Positions 7,335-15,795 of a DNA stretch of 38,352 bases are shown piece by piece. The position numbers and the translations under genes were made by a program. Source of the stretch: DATNPH01 sp036703315 (GTDB taxonomy: Bacteria > Cyanobacteriota > Cyanobacteriia > Cyanobacteriales > Coleofasciculaceae); assembly GCA_036703315.1 (NCBI GenBank), contig DATNPH010000265.1:1-38352 (forward strand), written 5' to 3'. Position 1 is the first letter of the stretch, and every line of letters starts with the position of its first letter. The notes beneath the pieces were generated by a model. It made no database searches. It was not told the origin of the DNA and saw nothing but the letters and a program-made list of their open reading frames with translations.

Positions 7335-9218
7335 CTAGCTACAAGCCTTACTAGCACATTTACGAACTTTCGCCCAAACTTGTGTAGCAGGTCGAGTGAT
7401 ATCCGAAGGTGTTACAGATTCTACTTTAAGAATCTTTAGCTTCTCACCGGGTTTAACAATAGCTAAAGCTTTTTGCTCTTTATAATTAAACTTAGGTTTT
7501 TGTGGTCTATTCTTCCTCAATGTTAAGCCCGGTCTAACAGTTACAGTTACTATCGAGCCGACTGATGGAACGACAGGTGAATTGGTAAGCTGTGAACTCT
7601 TGATTAGAGACTTTCTACCTAATGCCTCAGCTGAAGCCTTGTTGATATTACCTAGGAAAATCCAACCATCAGCACTCATTACTGGTTTTGGGCTTAAAGT
7701 TGGATTAGATTTAAGGGGTTTTGTTCCTAACAATTTGGGTTTTGAGCTTAAAGTTAGATTAGATTTTGATGATTGGGTTTCTAATAGCTTGGGTATTTGA
7801 CTTAAAGTTTGATTGGATTCTAGTGATTGGGTTTCTAATACCTTGGCTTTTTGACTAAATCCCAAAGTTAAAACTATCCAACTTAGAGTAGCTACTCCTA
7901 CAATAATTCCAGTAACTTTTTTTATTTTTTGAGTGCCTAACTGAATTTTTGGCGGCTTAAGCTTTTGAGCCGTTTCTTGTTGATTACGAGGGAATTTTTC
8001 TGGTCTTTGCTGAGTAGTTTTGTCCTCAATCTGTTTTCTCTCTATTTCTTGAAGATTCTTAGACTGTTGTAACGGCTTTGATGTTTGACGAACCGGCTGA
8101 TTAACATCATGACTAAGAGGATATTCCTGGCTTGAGCGCCTCGGCTGCCTGCTAACCAGCGGCTCTTCATATCGCTTGCCGTTGTGATTATCAGAGGGCT
8201 TAACTTCCTCAACTGCACCCTTTCGCACGTCAGACATACCGACTACAGAGGGCTTAACTTCCTCAACTGAACTCTTTCGCACGTCAGACACACCGACTAC
8301 AGAGGGCTTAACTTCCTCAACTGCACCCTTTCGCGCGTCAGACACACCGGCTCTAGAGGGCTTAACTTCCTCAACTGAACTCTTTCGCGCGTCAGACACA
8401 CCGACTACAGAGGGCTTAACCTCCTCAACTGAACTCTTTCGCGCGTCAGACACACCGACTACAGAGGGCTTAACCTCCTCAACTGTATCCTTTACTGCAT
8501 TCCCTACACCTTTTACACCGGGGTTAATACCTTCAGCTAGACTTTGGGCGGCACCGACTATAGATGGCTTAACATCCTCAACCGTATCCTTTACTGCATC
8601 CACTACACCTATTACAGAGGGCTTAACCGCCTCAACTGCATCCTTTACGGCGTCTACCACACCGACTACAGAGGGCTTGAACTCCTCAACTGTATCTTTT
8701 AATGCATTCCCCACACCTTTCACACTGTGGTTAACGCCTTCAGTTACACTCTTGGCTGTACCGACTACGCAGGGTTTGACCTCCTCAGCTGCACCCTTTA
8801 CTGCATCTACTACACCTATTAAGGAGGGCTTGGCATCCACAGCTATATCTTTCACCGCGTCTACCACACCGATGACAGAGGGCTTCACCTCGTCAACTGT
8901 ATTTTTTAATGCATTTCCTACACCTTTTACACTGTTTGCACTTTCGTTAACACCTTCAGTTACACTTTTGGCGGCGTCCACTACCCCTTCTACAGTGCGG
9001 TTAACACGCTCAGCTGTACCTTTACCAATCAAACCGCCAGCTACTGTGCCTACTACTGCACCAAAAACTCCTCCAACTCGGCGACCGAGTAGACCACCGA
9101 TCGCTGCTCCAACTAATCCACCACCTATGCCTGTACTTGCTGGATAAGCCGCAAGTTGTTCCGTAATGCGCTCAGCCTTTTCGTCATGTCTATCAACAGG
9201 CTGCTTGTTATCAGCCAT
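7335..9218 (-). CDS. Large glycine-zipper protein with 15 proline-punctuated 18-residue repeats, a second membrane helix and an SH3-like C-terminus (paralogue C)
   Basis: The 627-residue protein begins like A and B: a charged N-terminus, then a glycine zipper at about 31-66. Fifteen repeats fill 71-337, mostly 18 residues with two of 15 and one of 21. Many start with VKPS, so proline kinks the helix about every five turns, as in apolipoprotein A-I. A Gln/Lys-rich basic linker (about 347-433), a hydrophobic helix (434-454) and three further 18-residue repeats of a different Ser/Thr/Leu sequence (459-512) follow. The last ~75 residues (VTVRPGLTLRKN, VKPGEKLKILKVE, VWAKVRK) look like a bacterial SH3 domain, suggesting wall or protein contact. 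The ATG has an AAAGGAG site. It is convergent with paralogue B. Function is not known. Confidence 0.85.
   Translation of the reverse strand: MADNKQPVDRHDEKAERITEQLAAYPASTGIGGGLVGAAIGGLLGRRVGGVFGAVVGTVAGGLIGKGTAERVNRTVEGVVDAAKSVTEGVNESANSVKGVGNALKNTVDEVKPSVIGVVDAVKDIAVDAKPSLIGVVDAVKGAAEEVKPCVVGTAKSVTEGVNHSVKGVGNALKDTVEEFKPSVVGVVDAVKDAVEAVKPSVIGVVDAVKDTVEDVKPSIVGAAQSLAEGINPGVKGVGNAVKDTVEEVKPSVVGVSDARKSSVEEVKPSVVGVSDARKSSVEEVKPSRAGVSDARKGAVEEVKPSVVGVSDVRKSSVEEVKPSVVGMSDVRKGAVEEVKPSDNHNGKRYEEPLVSRQPRRSSQEYPLSHDVNQPVRQTSKPLQQSKNLQEIERKQIEDKTTQQRPEKFPRNQQETAQKLKPPKIQLGTQKIKKVTGIIVGVATLSWIVLTLGFSQKAKVLETQSLESNQTLSQIPKLLETQSSKSNLTLSSKPKLLGTKPLKSNPTLSPKPVMSADGWIFLGNINKASAEALGRKSLIKSSQLTNSPVVPSVGSIVTVTVRPGLTLRKNRPQKPKFNYKEQKALAIVKPGEKLKILKVESVTPSDITRPATQVWAKVRKCASKACS
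7693..7854 (-). repeat. Three 54-bp tandem repeats in the C-terminal linker of paralogue C
   Basis: The block beginning cttaaagt recurs at 7693, 7747 and 7801, exactly 54 bp apart. It encodes units such as KLLETQSSKSNLTLSSKP. The sequence is unrelated to the main amphipathic repeat but has the same 18-residue length. Confidence 0.9.
8193..8462 (-). repeat. Five near-identical 54-bp tandem repeats in paralogue C
   Basis: Units start at 8193, 8247, 8301, 8355 and 8409 with agagggcttaac and differ at only a few bases. A sixth unit from 8463 diverges after its first ~20 bp. They encode the V-S-D-A-R-K type units, the youngest part of the array, which has 15 units (8208-9008). Confidence 0.95.
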
Positions 9219-9241
9219 AATACTTAATCTCCTTTATATCA

Positions 9242-9256
9242 AGGCGTATAACGCCT
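9242..9256. promoter_or_regulatory. Perfect inverted repeat upstream of paralogue C
   Basis: AGGCGT-ATA-ACGCCT lies 24-38 bp upstream of the paralogue C start, just before its ribosome-binding site. It could be an operator half-site pair or a small leader hairpin. No factor can be assigned. The rest of 9219-9515 holds two HIP1-like sites and no gene. Confidence 0.35.
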
Positions 9257-9515
9257 ATCTGGTGCAGCTTGGGGTTTATGGTAAATCTAACAATCACAGG
9301 TAAGACCTTAACCAACCTAAAGGGGTAGATTGCCAAATGCTCCACTCGTTATAGGGAAATATTGGCTCGCCTGAAGCGTGAAGCGAAGTTATGGGAGTCT
9401 GTGCGATCGCAAGCGAAGTACACTCGTTGCCAACGCTATATACCGCTAGCGATTAGCGTCTAGAGTATGTCACGATTGAGAGAAAGCATCTCACCAAAAC
9501 TAGACAGCTGTCAAC

Positions 9516-11138
9516 ATGAGCCAGACTGAACAAATTCTCTCCCAACTGCCTGGGGATGTCCTTGGGCGTCTACGGAGAGCTGATCGCCTTTGGCAATCGC
9601 TGCGAGAAGATACGACACGACTGCCATTGGTGATTAAAGAGAGCAACGAGCCTTTAGGGACTGTGGAGTGGGATATTGTCATCTGTGGAGGTACTTTAGG
9701 AATTCTAATTGGTTGTGCCTTACAAAAGCGGGGTTGGCGAGTTGCATTAATTGAGCGAGGACTTTTGCGGGGTAGAGAGCAAGAGTGGAACATCTCTCGT
9801 AAGGAGTTAGATGTATTTTTAGAACTGGAACTCCTATCAGAGGCTGAACTAGAGCAAGCGATCGCTACAGAATATAACCCAGCTCGGATCAGCTTTTTCG
9901 AAGGACCAGATTTCTGGATACAGGATGTTCTTAACATTGGTGTTGACCCAGTCTTTCTGCTCGATACCCTAAAGTCGAGATTTCTAGCAGCAGGTGGTCA
10001 GCTGTTTGAAAAAACAGCCTTCGATGGCGCAGTTGTGCATCCTGATGGCGTCAGAGTCGATGTTGGATTGGGGGACAAAACTCAAAATTCAGAGATTAAT
10101 AAAACCGCTGAACTACTCAACAATCCAAAATCACAAATCCCAAATCTAAAATTCCTAAAGACGCGGTTGCTCATCGACGCGATGGGAAATTTCTCTCCGA
10201 TTGTTCAGCAAGCACGGCAGGGGGAAAAACCAGAAGGTGTCTGTTTAGTCGTCGGCAGCTGTGCTCAAGGCTTTCCTCAAAATGAAACTGGCGACCTCAT
10301 CGTCTCCTTCACGCCGATACAGAATCAATGCCAATACTTCTGGGAAGCATTTCCCGCACGGGATGGCAGAACTACTTACTTATTCACTTACCTGGATACC
10401 CACCCACAACGCCCTAGCTTGGAGTTTCTCTTCGAGGAGTACCTACGCCTCTTGCCAGAATACCAAAGCGTTGAATTATCACAACTAGAATGGCAGCGGG
10501 TGCTGTTTGGCTTTTTTCCCTCGTACCGCCAAAGTCCCGTCAGGATGCCTTGGAGCCGTATTTTGCCAGTGGGCGATAGCAGCGGTGGGCAATCACCAGT
10601 AAGCTTTGGTGGATTTGGGTCAATGGTGCGACATCTGAGGCGTCTCATAGAAGGAACGCATGAAGCACTCGAATGTGATGCCTTGATGCGAACTGCTCTA
10701 GGACAGCTACAACCCTATCAACCTAATATTGCAGTTACCTGGCTATTCCAACGCGCGATGAGTGTTGGCATCGATCAAAAATTGTCTCCCAATCAAATTA
10801 ATCAGCTACTCACGGGCGTCTTTCAGGTCATGGAACAACTGGGAGATGACGCACTACGCCCATTTCTACAGGACGTTGTGCAGTTTTCAGGATTATCAAA
10901 AACGCTTTTGTTAACAGCCCTGACTAAACCCGGACTTGTGATACCGATAATTCCTCAGGTCGGACTAACAACGCTATTAGATTGGATAGTTCATTACATC
11001 AATCTGGGTGTCTACACCAGCCTGTATCCTTTAGGACAGCTGATGAGCGGATCAGCAAAAAGACTGCCGCCAATACCGCAATACTATTATCGCCGTTGGA
11101 TTGAAGCATGGCGCTATGGTTCAGGGGGCGATTACTGA
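9516..11138 (+). CDS. cruP: CruP, lycopene cyclase-like flavoprotein
   Basis: The 540-residue product matches the CruA/CruP branch of FAD-dependent lycopene cyclase relatives. In plants CruP is a plastid protein that lowers carotenoid epoxide accumulation under oxidative stress rather than being the main cyclase. Visible features are the FAD Rossmann motif VICGGTLGILIG (55-66) with Glu80, then GREQEWNISRKEL, the DAMGNFSP motif, FWEAFPA, GDSSGGQSPVSFGGFGSM and the C-terminus WRYGSGGDY, shared with plant CruP. Residues about 188-212 form an odd Asn/Lys-rich insertion encoded by degenerate short repeats. It stands alone, divergent from paralogue C. CruA is the alternative, but the C-terminal ending favours CruP. 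Confidence 0.88.
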   Translation: MSQTEQILSQLPGDVLGRLRRADRLWQSLREDTTRLPLVIKESNEPLGTVEWDIVICGGTLGILIGCALQKRGWRVALIERGLLRGREQEWNISRKELDVFLELELLSEAELEQAIATEYNPARISFFEGPDFWIQDVLNIGVDPVFLLDTLKSRFLAAGGQLFEKTAFDGAVVHPDGVRVDVGLGDKTQNSEINKTAELLNNPKSQIPNLKFLKTRLLIDAMGNFSPIVQQARQGEKPEGVCLVVGSCAQGFPQNETGDLIVSFTPIQNQCQYFWEAFPARDGRTTYLFTYLDTHPQRPSLEFLFEEYLRLLPEYQSVELSQLEWQRVLFGFFPSYRQSPVRMPWSRILPVGDSSGGQSPVSFGGFGSMVRHLRRLIEGTHEALECDALMRTALGQLQPYQPNIAVTWLFQRAMSVGIDQKLSPNQINQLLTGVFQVMEQLGDDALRPFLQDVVQFSGLSKTLLLTALTKPGLVIPIIPQVGLTTLLDWIVHYINLGVYTSLYPLGQLMSGSAKRLPPIPQYYYRRWIEAWRYGSGGDY

Positions 11139-11292
11139 AACGTTTTGAGTTGGGAATTCGTCAATTTTAAATTAAGAACGGCTGGCTCTCTTCTCAGCCA
11201 ACTATCCCTATGCCCACGCCTAATAAGCTGTTCCACATTTAAGAAAGCATACAGATAGTAGCCACAATTCTTACTACTTATACTCTTCCCAT

Positions 11293-11313
11293 TTTTGACT
11301 TTTGACTTTTGAC
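11293..11313. repeat. Short tandem repeat, three copies of TTTTGAC
   Basis: Three head-to-tail heptamers lie between cruP and the cyclase gene. This is the heptanucleotide repeat type common between genes of filamentous cyanobacteria. Confidence 0.85.
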
Positions 11314-11339
11314 TTGCTTACCTAACTTCCTGAATCTCA

Positions 11340-12980
11340 ATGAACTTATGGAAACGTCTGATTCTAGCTCGGCGCGGACTTAACATCCTCATAAAATTTA
11401 CATTGGCATTTATTGCTTTGCTGCTATTGATTGGTCTTGTGGCGCTGACAGGCTTTGTTTCACTCAATGCTGTACAAAGTGAGACGAAACAAGCAATTGA
11501 TACTGGCATTAAAATGCAGAGCTTGGTGTTCCAAATGGACGAGGCTTTAAGAAATGCTCGCCGATTAGAAAGAGATTTTATTTTATTCTGGCCGACCCTT
11601 GGTTTTTCCACTGCCAGCCAGAATTATGTTGAGAAACATCATGGTGAAATTGCCAATGTTATAGATATCAGCAGCCGCTTACAAGAACGACTTAACAGTC
11701 CGGATGCCAGTGCGACTCTGCGCCAGACTACCCCGGATTTGCAGGATTATCGGGAAATAGTCGAGCACTATTCTAGAAATTTTAATGAAGTCGTTGGGCT
11801 GGTGAGCGATTTAGGTATTGAAAATGTCGGTGTGTTGGCACGACTCGCGCAAAATGCAGCGAGATTGAATGATAGGTTCCAGATAGCTGATGCCTCAGAG
11901 TTGATGGTTTTACATCTGGAAATGCAGTTTTTGGAGAAAGAATACCTGTCAACACGCCAAAAAACTAAAATGCAGTCGGTGTATGACGCGGCGCAGCGAC
12001 TACGCAAAGCTATTTTGGGCAGTTCAAAGTTAGATGCCACAGTGCGTGCTCAGACTTTAAAGGAGCTGGATGCCTACGAGTCAGTTGCTAAAGAGATTGT
12101 TACGCTCAATGAACAAATCGATAGCAAAATCCGTAGAGACATTGATGACGATACAGCCAAGGTTTCCGAAAAACTTAGCAGGGTGGCAAAAGCTGAAGTC
12201 GAGCGGGCACGCTTAGCGATCGATGGGAGAATTCAGACAGCAACGGTATTGCTAAGTTTGGCGGTAGGTGGGGCAGTATTTGTAGCTCTATTGGTCGCTA
12301 AACAGTTTTTCTCGGCTTTGAGAGCGTTAGCACTGGAAAAGAAAAAGTCGGAGGATCTGCTGCTGAATATCCTCCCGCCAGCGATCGCCCAGGAGTTGAA
12401 GCGACAAGAACGTACCATTGCTGACTCTTTCCCAGAGGTAACGGTTATGTTTGCCGATCTTGTCGGCTTTACGCAGTTGGCAGCTCAAACCGATCCAATC
12501 GAACTGGTTGAGATTTTGAATGTAATTTTCTCTGAGTTTGACCAGCTGACAGAAGAACATGGGTTGGAAAAAATTAAGACGATTGGGGATGCTTATATGG
12601 TGGTGGGAGGTTTGCCCGCTGCGAAACCGAACCACGCCGAAGCGATCGCGGCAATGGCTTTGGATATGCAAGCCACAATTACCGAATATTGTAAAGAAAC
12701 TGGTCAACCCCTCAGCATCCGCATTGGTATCAACACAGGACCAGTCATTGCAGGCATTATTGGCACGAAAAAGTTCATCTACGACCTATGGGGTGATACG
12801 GTAAATATCGCTAGTCGTATGGAATCCCACGGTCTACCGGGTTGTATTCAGGTGACAGAAGCAACCTATGAGCGATTGAGAAAGCAATATCTGTTTGAGG
12901 AGCGAGGCCCTATTCAAGTCAAGGGCAGGGGAGAGATGAACTGCTATCTCCTCAATGGCAAGAAAATTCAGCAAGACTAG
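11340..12980 (+). CDS. Membrane-bound class III adenylate cyclase
   Basis: The protein converts ATP to cAMP. The 546 residues comprise TM1 (about 18-43), a mostly helical extracytoplasmic sensor region (44-298), TM2 (about 299-321), a signalling helix with the cyclase-transducer motif NILPPAIAQELK (343-354), and the class III catalytic domain (365-540). Metal-binding Asp373 (MFADLVGFT) and Asp417 (GDAYM) are present. Lys413 and Asp482 specify adenine, as in adenylate rather than guanylate cyclases. Asn489 and Arg493 (DTVNIASRM) stabilise the transition state. All catalytic residues lie in one chain, so a homodimer is expected. No HAMP domain is evident. The ligand is unknown. Confidence 0.93.
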   Translation: MNLWKRLILARRGLNILIKFTLAFIALLLLIGLVALTGFVSLNAVQSETKQAIDTGIKMQSLVFQMDEALRNARRLERDFILFWPTLGFSTASQNYVEKHHGEIANVIDISSRLQERLNSPDASATLRQTTPDLQDYREIVEHYSRNFNEVVGLVSDLGIENVGVLARLAQNAARLNDRFQIADASELMVLHLEMQFLEKEYLSTRQKTKMQSVYDAAQRLRKAILGSSKLDATVRAQTLKELDAYESVAKEIVTLNEQIDSKIRRDIDDDTAKVSEKLSRVAKAEVERARLAIDGRIQTATVLLSLAVGGAVFVALLVAKQFFSALRALALEKKKSEDLLLNILPPAIAQELKRQERTIADSFPEVTVMFADLVGFTQLAAQTDPIELVEILNVIFSEFDQLTEEHGLEKIKTIGDAYMVVGGLPAAKPNHAEAIAAMALDMQATITEYCKETGQPLSIRIGINTGPVIAGIIGTKKFIYDLWGDTVNIASRMESHGLPGCIQVTEATYERLRKQYLFEERGPIQVKGRGEMNCYLLNGKKIQQD

Positions 12981-13122
12981 AAGCGGGGAATTTGACTCTT
13001 TCCGGGCTAAAGCCCCAGGGTTTCCAACGAGGCTTTCTTAATGAGACTCTTTTAAGTTTTGTATAGTGAATTAATATTATTCCAGCTTTAACATGAGTTC
13101 CCAGACCCCTTCGATTCAATAA

Positions 13123-14031
13123 ATGAAAGTAGCAATTACTGGAGCAACTGGATTTGTCGGTAACCGCTTAGTGGAGCGCCTCCAGGCACAAGGACATCAG
13201 CCACTGATCTTAACCCGTAACCGGGCTGCCGCTTTACGAGCTTTCCCCAAGTTGGAAGTGGTTGCTTACACTCCTACACAATCGGGTTCCTGGCAAGAGG
13301 CGATCGCACTTTGTGATGCCGTGGTGAATTTAGCAGGAGAACCCATTGCACAGACTCGCTGGACCGAAAAAGAAAAGCAGGAGATTTTCGATAGCCGGAA
13401 GCTAGGTACACAAAAAGTTGTAGAAGCCATTGTCCAAGCTAACCCCAAGCCCAAGGTATTGGTCAATGCTTCAGCTATAGGCTACTACGGCACTAGTGAA
13501 ACCGCCACCTTTGATGAAACCAGTTCCCCAGGTAACGACTTTCTCGCCGAAGTTTGTCAAGCCTGGGAAGCACAAGCCCAGAAAGTCAAAGATGCTGGTG
13601 TTCGGTTGGTAATTCTGCGGTTAGGAATTGTTTTAGGCAATGGAGGTGCACTAGCAAAAATAATACCCCCATTCAAATTATTTGCCGGTGGTCCTCTCGG
13701 TACCGGTCGCCAGTGGTTCTCCTGGATTCACCGGGACGACCTTGTAAACTTAATCCTGGAAGCCCTTACCCGATCAGACATGGAGGGCGTCTTCAATGCC
13801 ACCGCACCCAACCCTATCCGAATGTCAGAATTTTGTCAGGCTGTTGGGGAAGTTCTCAATCGTCCTTCCTGGCTACCGGTTCCTAGCTTCGTCCCGGAAC
13901 TTCTTCTGGGAGAAGGTGCCAAGGTAGTCTTGGAAGGTCAACAGGTGTTGCCTAAAAGAACCACTAGCCAAGGCTTTGACTATCAATATCCAACTGTGAA
14001 ACAAGCACTAGACGAAATCCTAACTAATTAG
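13123..14031 (+). CDS. NAD(P)-binding epimerase, TIGR01777 / YfcH-like family
   Basis: This 302-residue extended short-chain dehydrogenase has the dinucleotide motif TGATGFVG at 6-13. Other family motifs are VNLAGEPIA, SAIGYYG, RLGIVLGNGGAL, GGPLGTGRQWFSWIH and the C-terminal domain with ATAPNPIRMSEF and LGEGA. Homologues occur in most cyanobacteria, and plant versions act in plastid division (GC1-like). No specific reaction is established for the family. It is convergent with murA, with short tandem repeats between the two. The ATG is the first codon of the conserved MKVAITGATG. Confidence 0.9.
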   Translation: MKVAITGATGFVGNRLVERLQAQGHQPLILTRNRAAALRAFPKLEVVAYTPTQSGSWQEAIALCDAVVNLAGEPIAQTRWTEKEKQEIFDSRKLGTQKVVEAIVQANPKPKVLVNASAIGYYGTSETATFDETSSPGNDFLAEVCQAWEAQAQKVKDAGVRLVILRLGIVLGNGGALAKIIPPFKLFAGGPLGTGRQWFSWIHRDDLVNLILEALTRSDMEGVFNATAPNPIRMSEFCQAVGEVLNRPSWLPVPSFVPELLLGEGAKVVLEGQQVLPKRTTSQGFDYQYPTVKQALDEILTN

Positions 14032-14032
14032 C

Positions 14033-14060
14033 CATTAGTCATTAGTCATTAGTCATTAGT
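14033..14060. repeat. Short tandem repeat, four copies of CATTAGT
   Basis: Four exact heptamers follow the epimerase stop. Related sequence in opposite orientation (actaatgac and actaatgacta near 14145-14170) lies about 100 bp away, so the convergent epimerase and murA transcripts could both fold into a long imperfect hairpin here. Confidence 0.85.
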
Positions 14061-14219
14061 TTTTTAAAGTACATTACTGCCCCTAGTAGGCAAAGAAACT
14101 GGGACTCTCGTACTCTTTCAAGGTACCCCCTGGTGATGGTACTCCACTAATGACAACAGACTAATGACTACGGACTAATCACTGATGACTCTGCAAAGCC
14201 ACTTAATCCCCATCAATTA

Positions 14220-15626
14220 CTAAGAGGGGGCGATTATTTGGCTTTGAGCGATCGCATCATCCCCTACTTTTGCCTCATCTGGTGTCCGCTGTAGTTTAGC
14301 TCCCAGTTGTTGCAGCTTTCCTTCCAGATTGTCGTAACCTCGGTCTAAATGATGCAGACCTTGAATCGTCGTTTTCCCATCCGCTGCCAGTGCCGCCAGC
14401 ACTAAAGCAGCAGATGCGCGTAAGTCTGTCGCTACTACAGGTGCCCCCGACAGTATCGGCACCCCTCGTATAATTGCATTACCACCTTTGACACGAATAT
14501 CTGCGCCCATGCGATTCAACTCAGCCACATGACCTAGCCGATTTTCAAACACCGTTTCGGTGATAACGCTATCTCCTTCGCTCTTGGTCAGTAATGCCAT
14601 GAACGGCGCTTGCATATCCGTAGGAAACCCTGGATAAGGCAACGTTTCAATATCGGTTGCCCGTAGTCTGTCGGGAACAATCCGCAGGCGGTTAGGCTCC
14701 TCTGCAATCACCTTGGCACCAATTTCTCGTAGCTTAGCAATGACAGCTGTGAGATGTTCTGGTACTACTGGTGAGACAGTAATTTCAGAGTGAGTAATTG
14801 CCCCAGCTACTAAGAAGGTTCCTGCCTCAATCCGGTCAGGAATGATTGAGTAGTCTACAGAGTGTAAGCTGGGAACACCGGAGATGATGATGGTATTGGT
14901 GCCAGCACCACGAATCTTAGCTCCCATGGCTATACAAAAATTCGCCAAATCGGCAACTTCTGGCTCTTGGGCAGCATTTTCAATCGTTGTTTCTCCTTCT
15001 GCCAGAGTGGCTGCCATCATCAAGGTTTCTGTAGCACCCACACTTGGGTAGCTCAGGTAAATTTTTGCCCCTCTTAACTTGCGCCTGCTGCCAGTTAGGT
15101 AGGCATGGACAGTTCCATGCTCAATGTGGACTTCGGCTCCCATTTCTCGTAGACCCCGGACATGGAGGTCTACAGGTCTAGCTCCAATAGCACAACCGCC
15201 TGGGAGAGGCACCCGCGCTACTCCCAAACGCGCTAGGAGGGGACCAATCACAAAGAAACTAGCCCGCAACTGACTGACTAACTCATAGGGCGCTTTTGAC
15301 TGTTCAAGGTGGCTAGCGTTGATGTCTAACGTATCACCACAACGTTCTAGTTTCACGCCCAAAGCCGAGAGAATCTGGCTCATGCGCGTAATGTCTACCA
15401 GAGAGGGCACGTTGCGGAGTCGGCAATCTTCAGGACAAAGTAGTGCTCCCGCCATAATTGCCAAGGCAGAGTTTTTGGCTCCGCTAATTTTGACATTTCC
15501 TTGTAGAGAAGCTCTACCCCAAATCTGTAGAACTGACTTTTCTTCTTCGGGCAGAGAGTGAGTGTCTTTCAGGCTCAGAGAGTGATTGATGGGTCTATCC
15601 TCCAGAATCAGCGGAATTCTTTGCAT
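14220..15626 (-). CDS. murA: UDP-N-acetylglucosamine 1-carboxyvinyltransferase
   Basis: MurA transfers enolpyruvate from PEP to UDP-GlcNAc, the first committed step of peptidoglycan synthesis. The 468-residue protein contains GAKNSALAIMAGALL with the conserved Lys51-Asn52. It also has LRASFFVIGPLLAR, the fosfomycin-target Cys145 in PGGCAIGARPVDLH, YPGFPTDMQAPFMALL and LRASAALVLAALAADG near the end. About 31 residues precede the usual family start (VLQIWGRASL). There is no internal ATG or GTG start near that point, so the longer N-terminus seems genuine. No clear ribosome-binding site is visible. tRNA-Leu lies upstream on the other strand. Confidence 0.96.
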   Translation of the reverse strand: MQRIPLILEDRPINHSLSLKDTHSLPEEEKSVLQIWGRASLQGNVKISGAKNSALAIMAGALLCPEDCRLRNVPSLVDITRMSQILSALGVKLERCGDTLDINASHLEQSKAPYELVSQLRASFFVIGPLLARLGVARVPLPGGCAIGARPVDLHVRGLREMGAEVHIEHGTVHAYLTGSRRKLRGAKIYLSYPSVGATETLMMAATLAEGETTIENAAQEPEVADLANFCIAMGAKIRGAGTNTIIISGVPSLHSVDYSIIPDRIEAGTFLVAGAITHSEITVSPVVPEHLTAVIAKLREIGAKVIAEEPNRLRIVPDRLRATDIETLPYPGFPTDMQAPFMALLTKSEGDSVITETVFENRLGHVAELNRMGADIRVKGGNAIIRGVPILSGAPVVATDLRASAALVLAALAADGKTTIQGLHHLDRGYDNLEGKLQQLGAKLQRTPDEAKVGDDAIAQSQIIAPS

Positions 15627-15795
15627 TTTTTAAAATTTGGTTCTGATTCTACCTGAAAGATTGCAAATGTCCAGATTTGCATTCAAGCTCCCTGGTGTGT
15701 CAGACTTGGATTATAACCTTGTTCCTATCTGAAGCAATTACTTGATAAATATCAAATATTGTGGCAGGATAGTAAATTGTGCAAGAAACAAGCCA

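Noticed and set aside
8193..8462. Regular 54-bp repeats that could suggest a CRISPR array
   Set aside because: The repeats are contiguous with no unique spacers and encode in-frame protein units; no cas genes are near.
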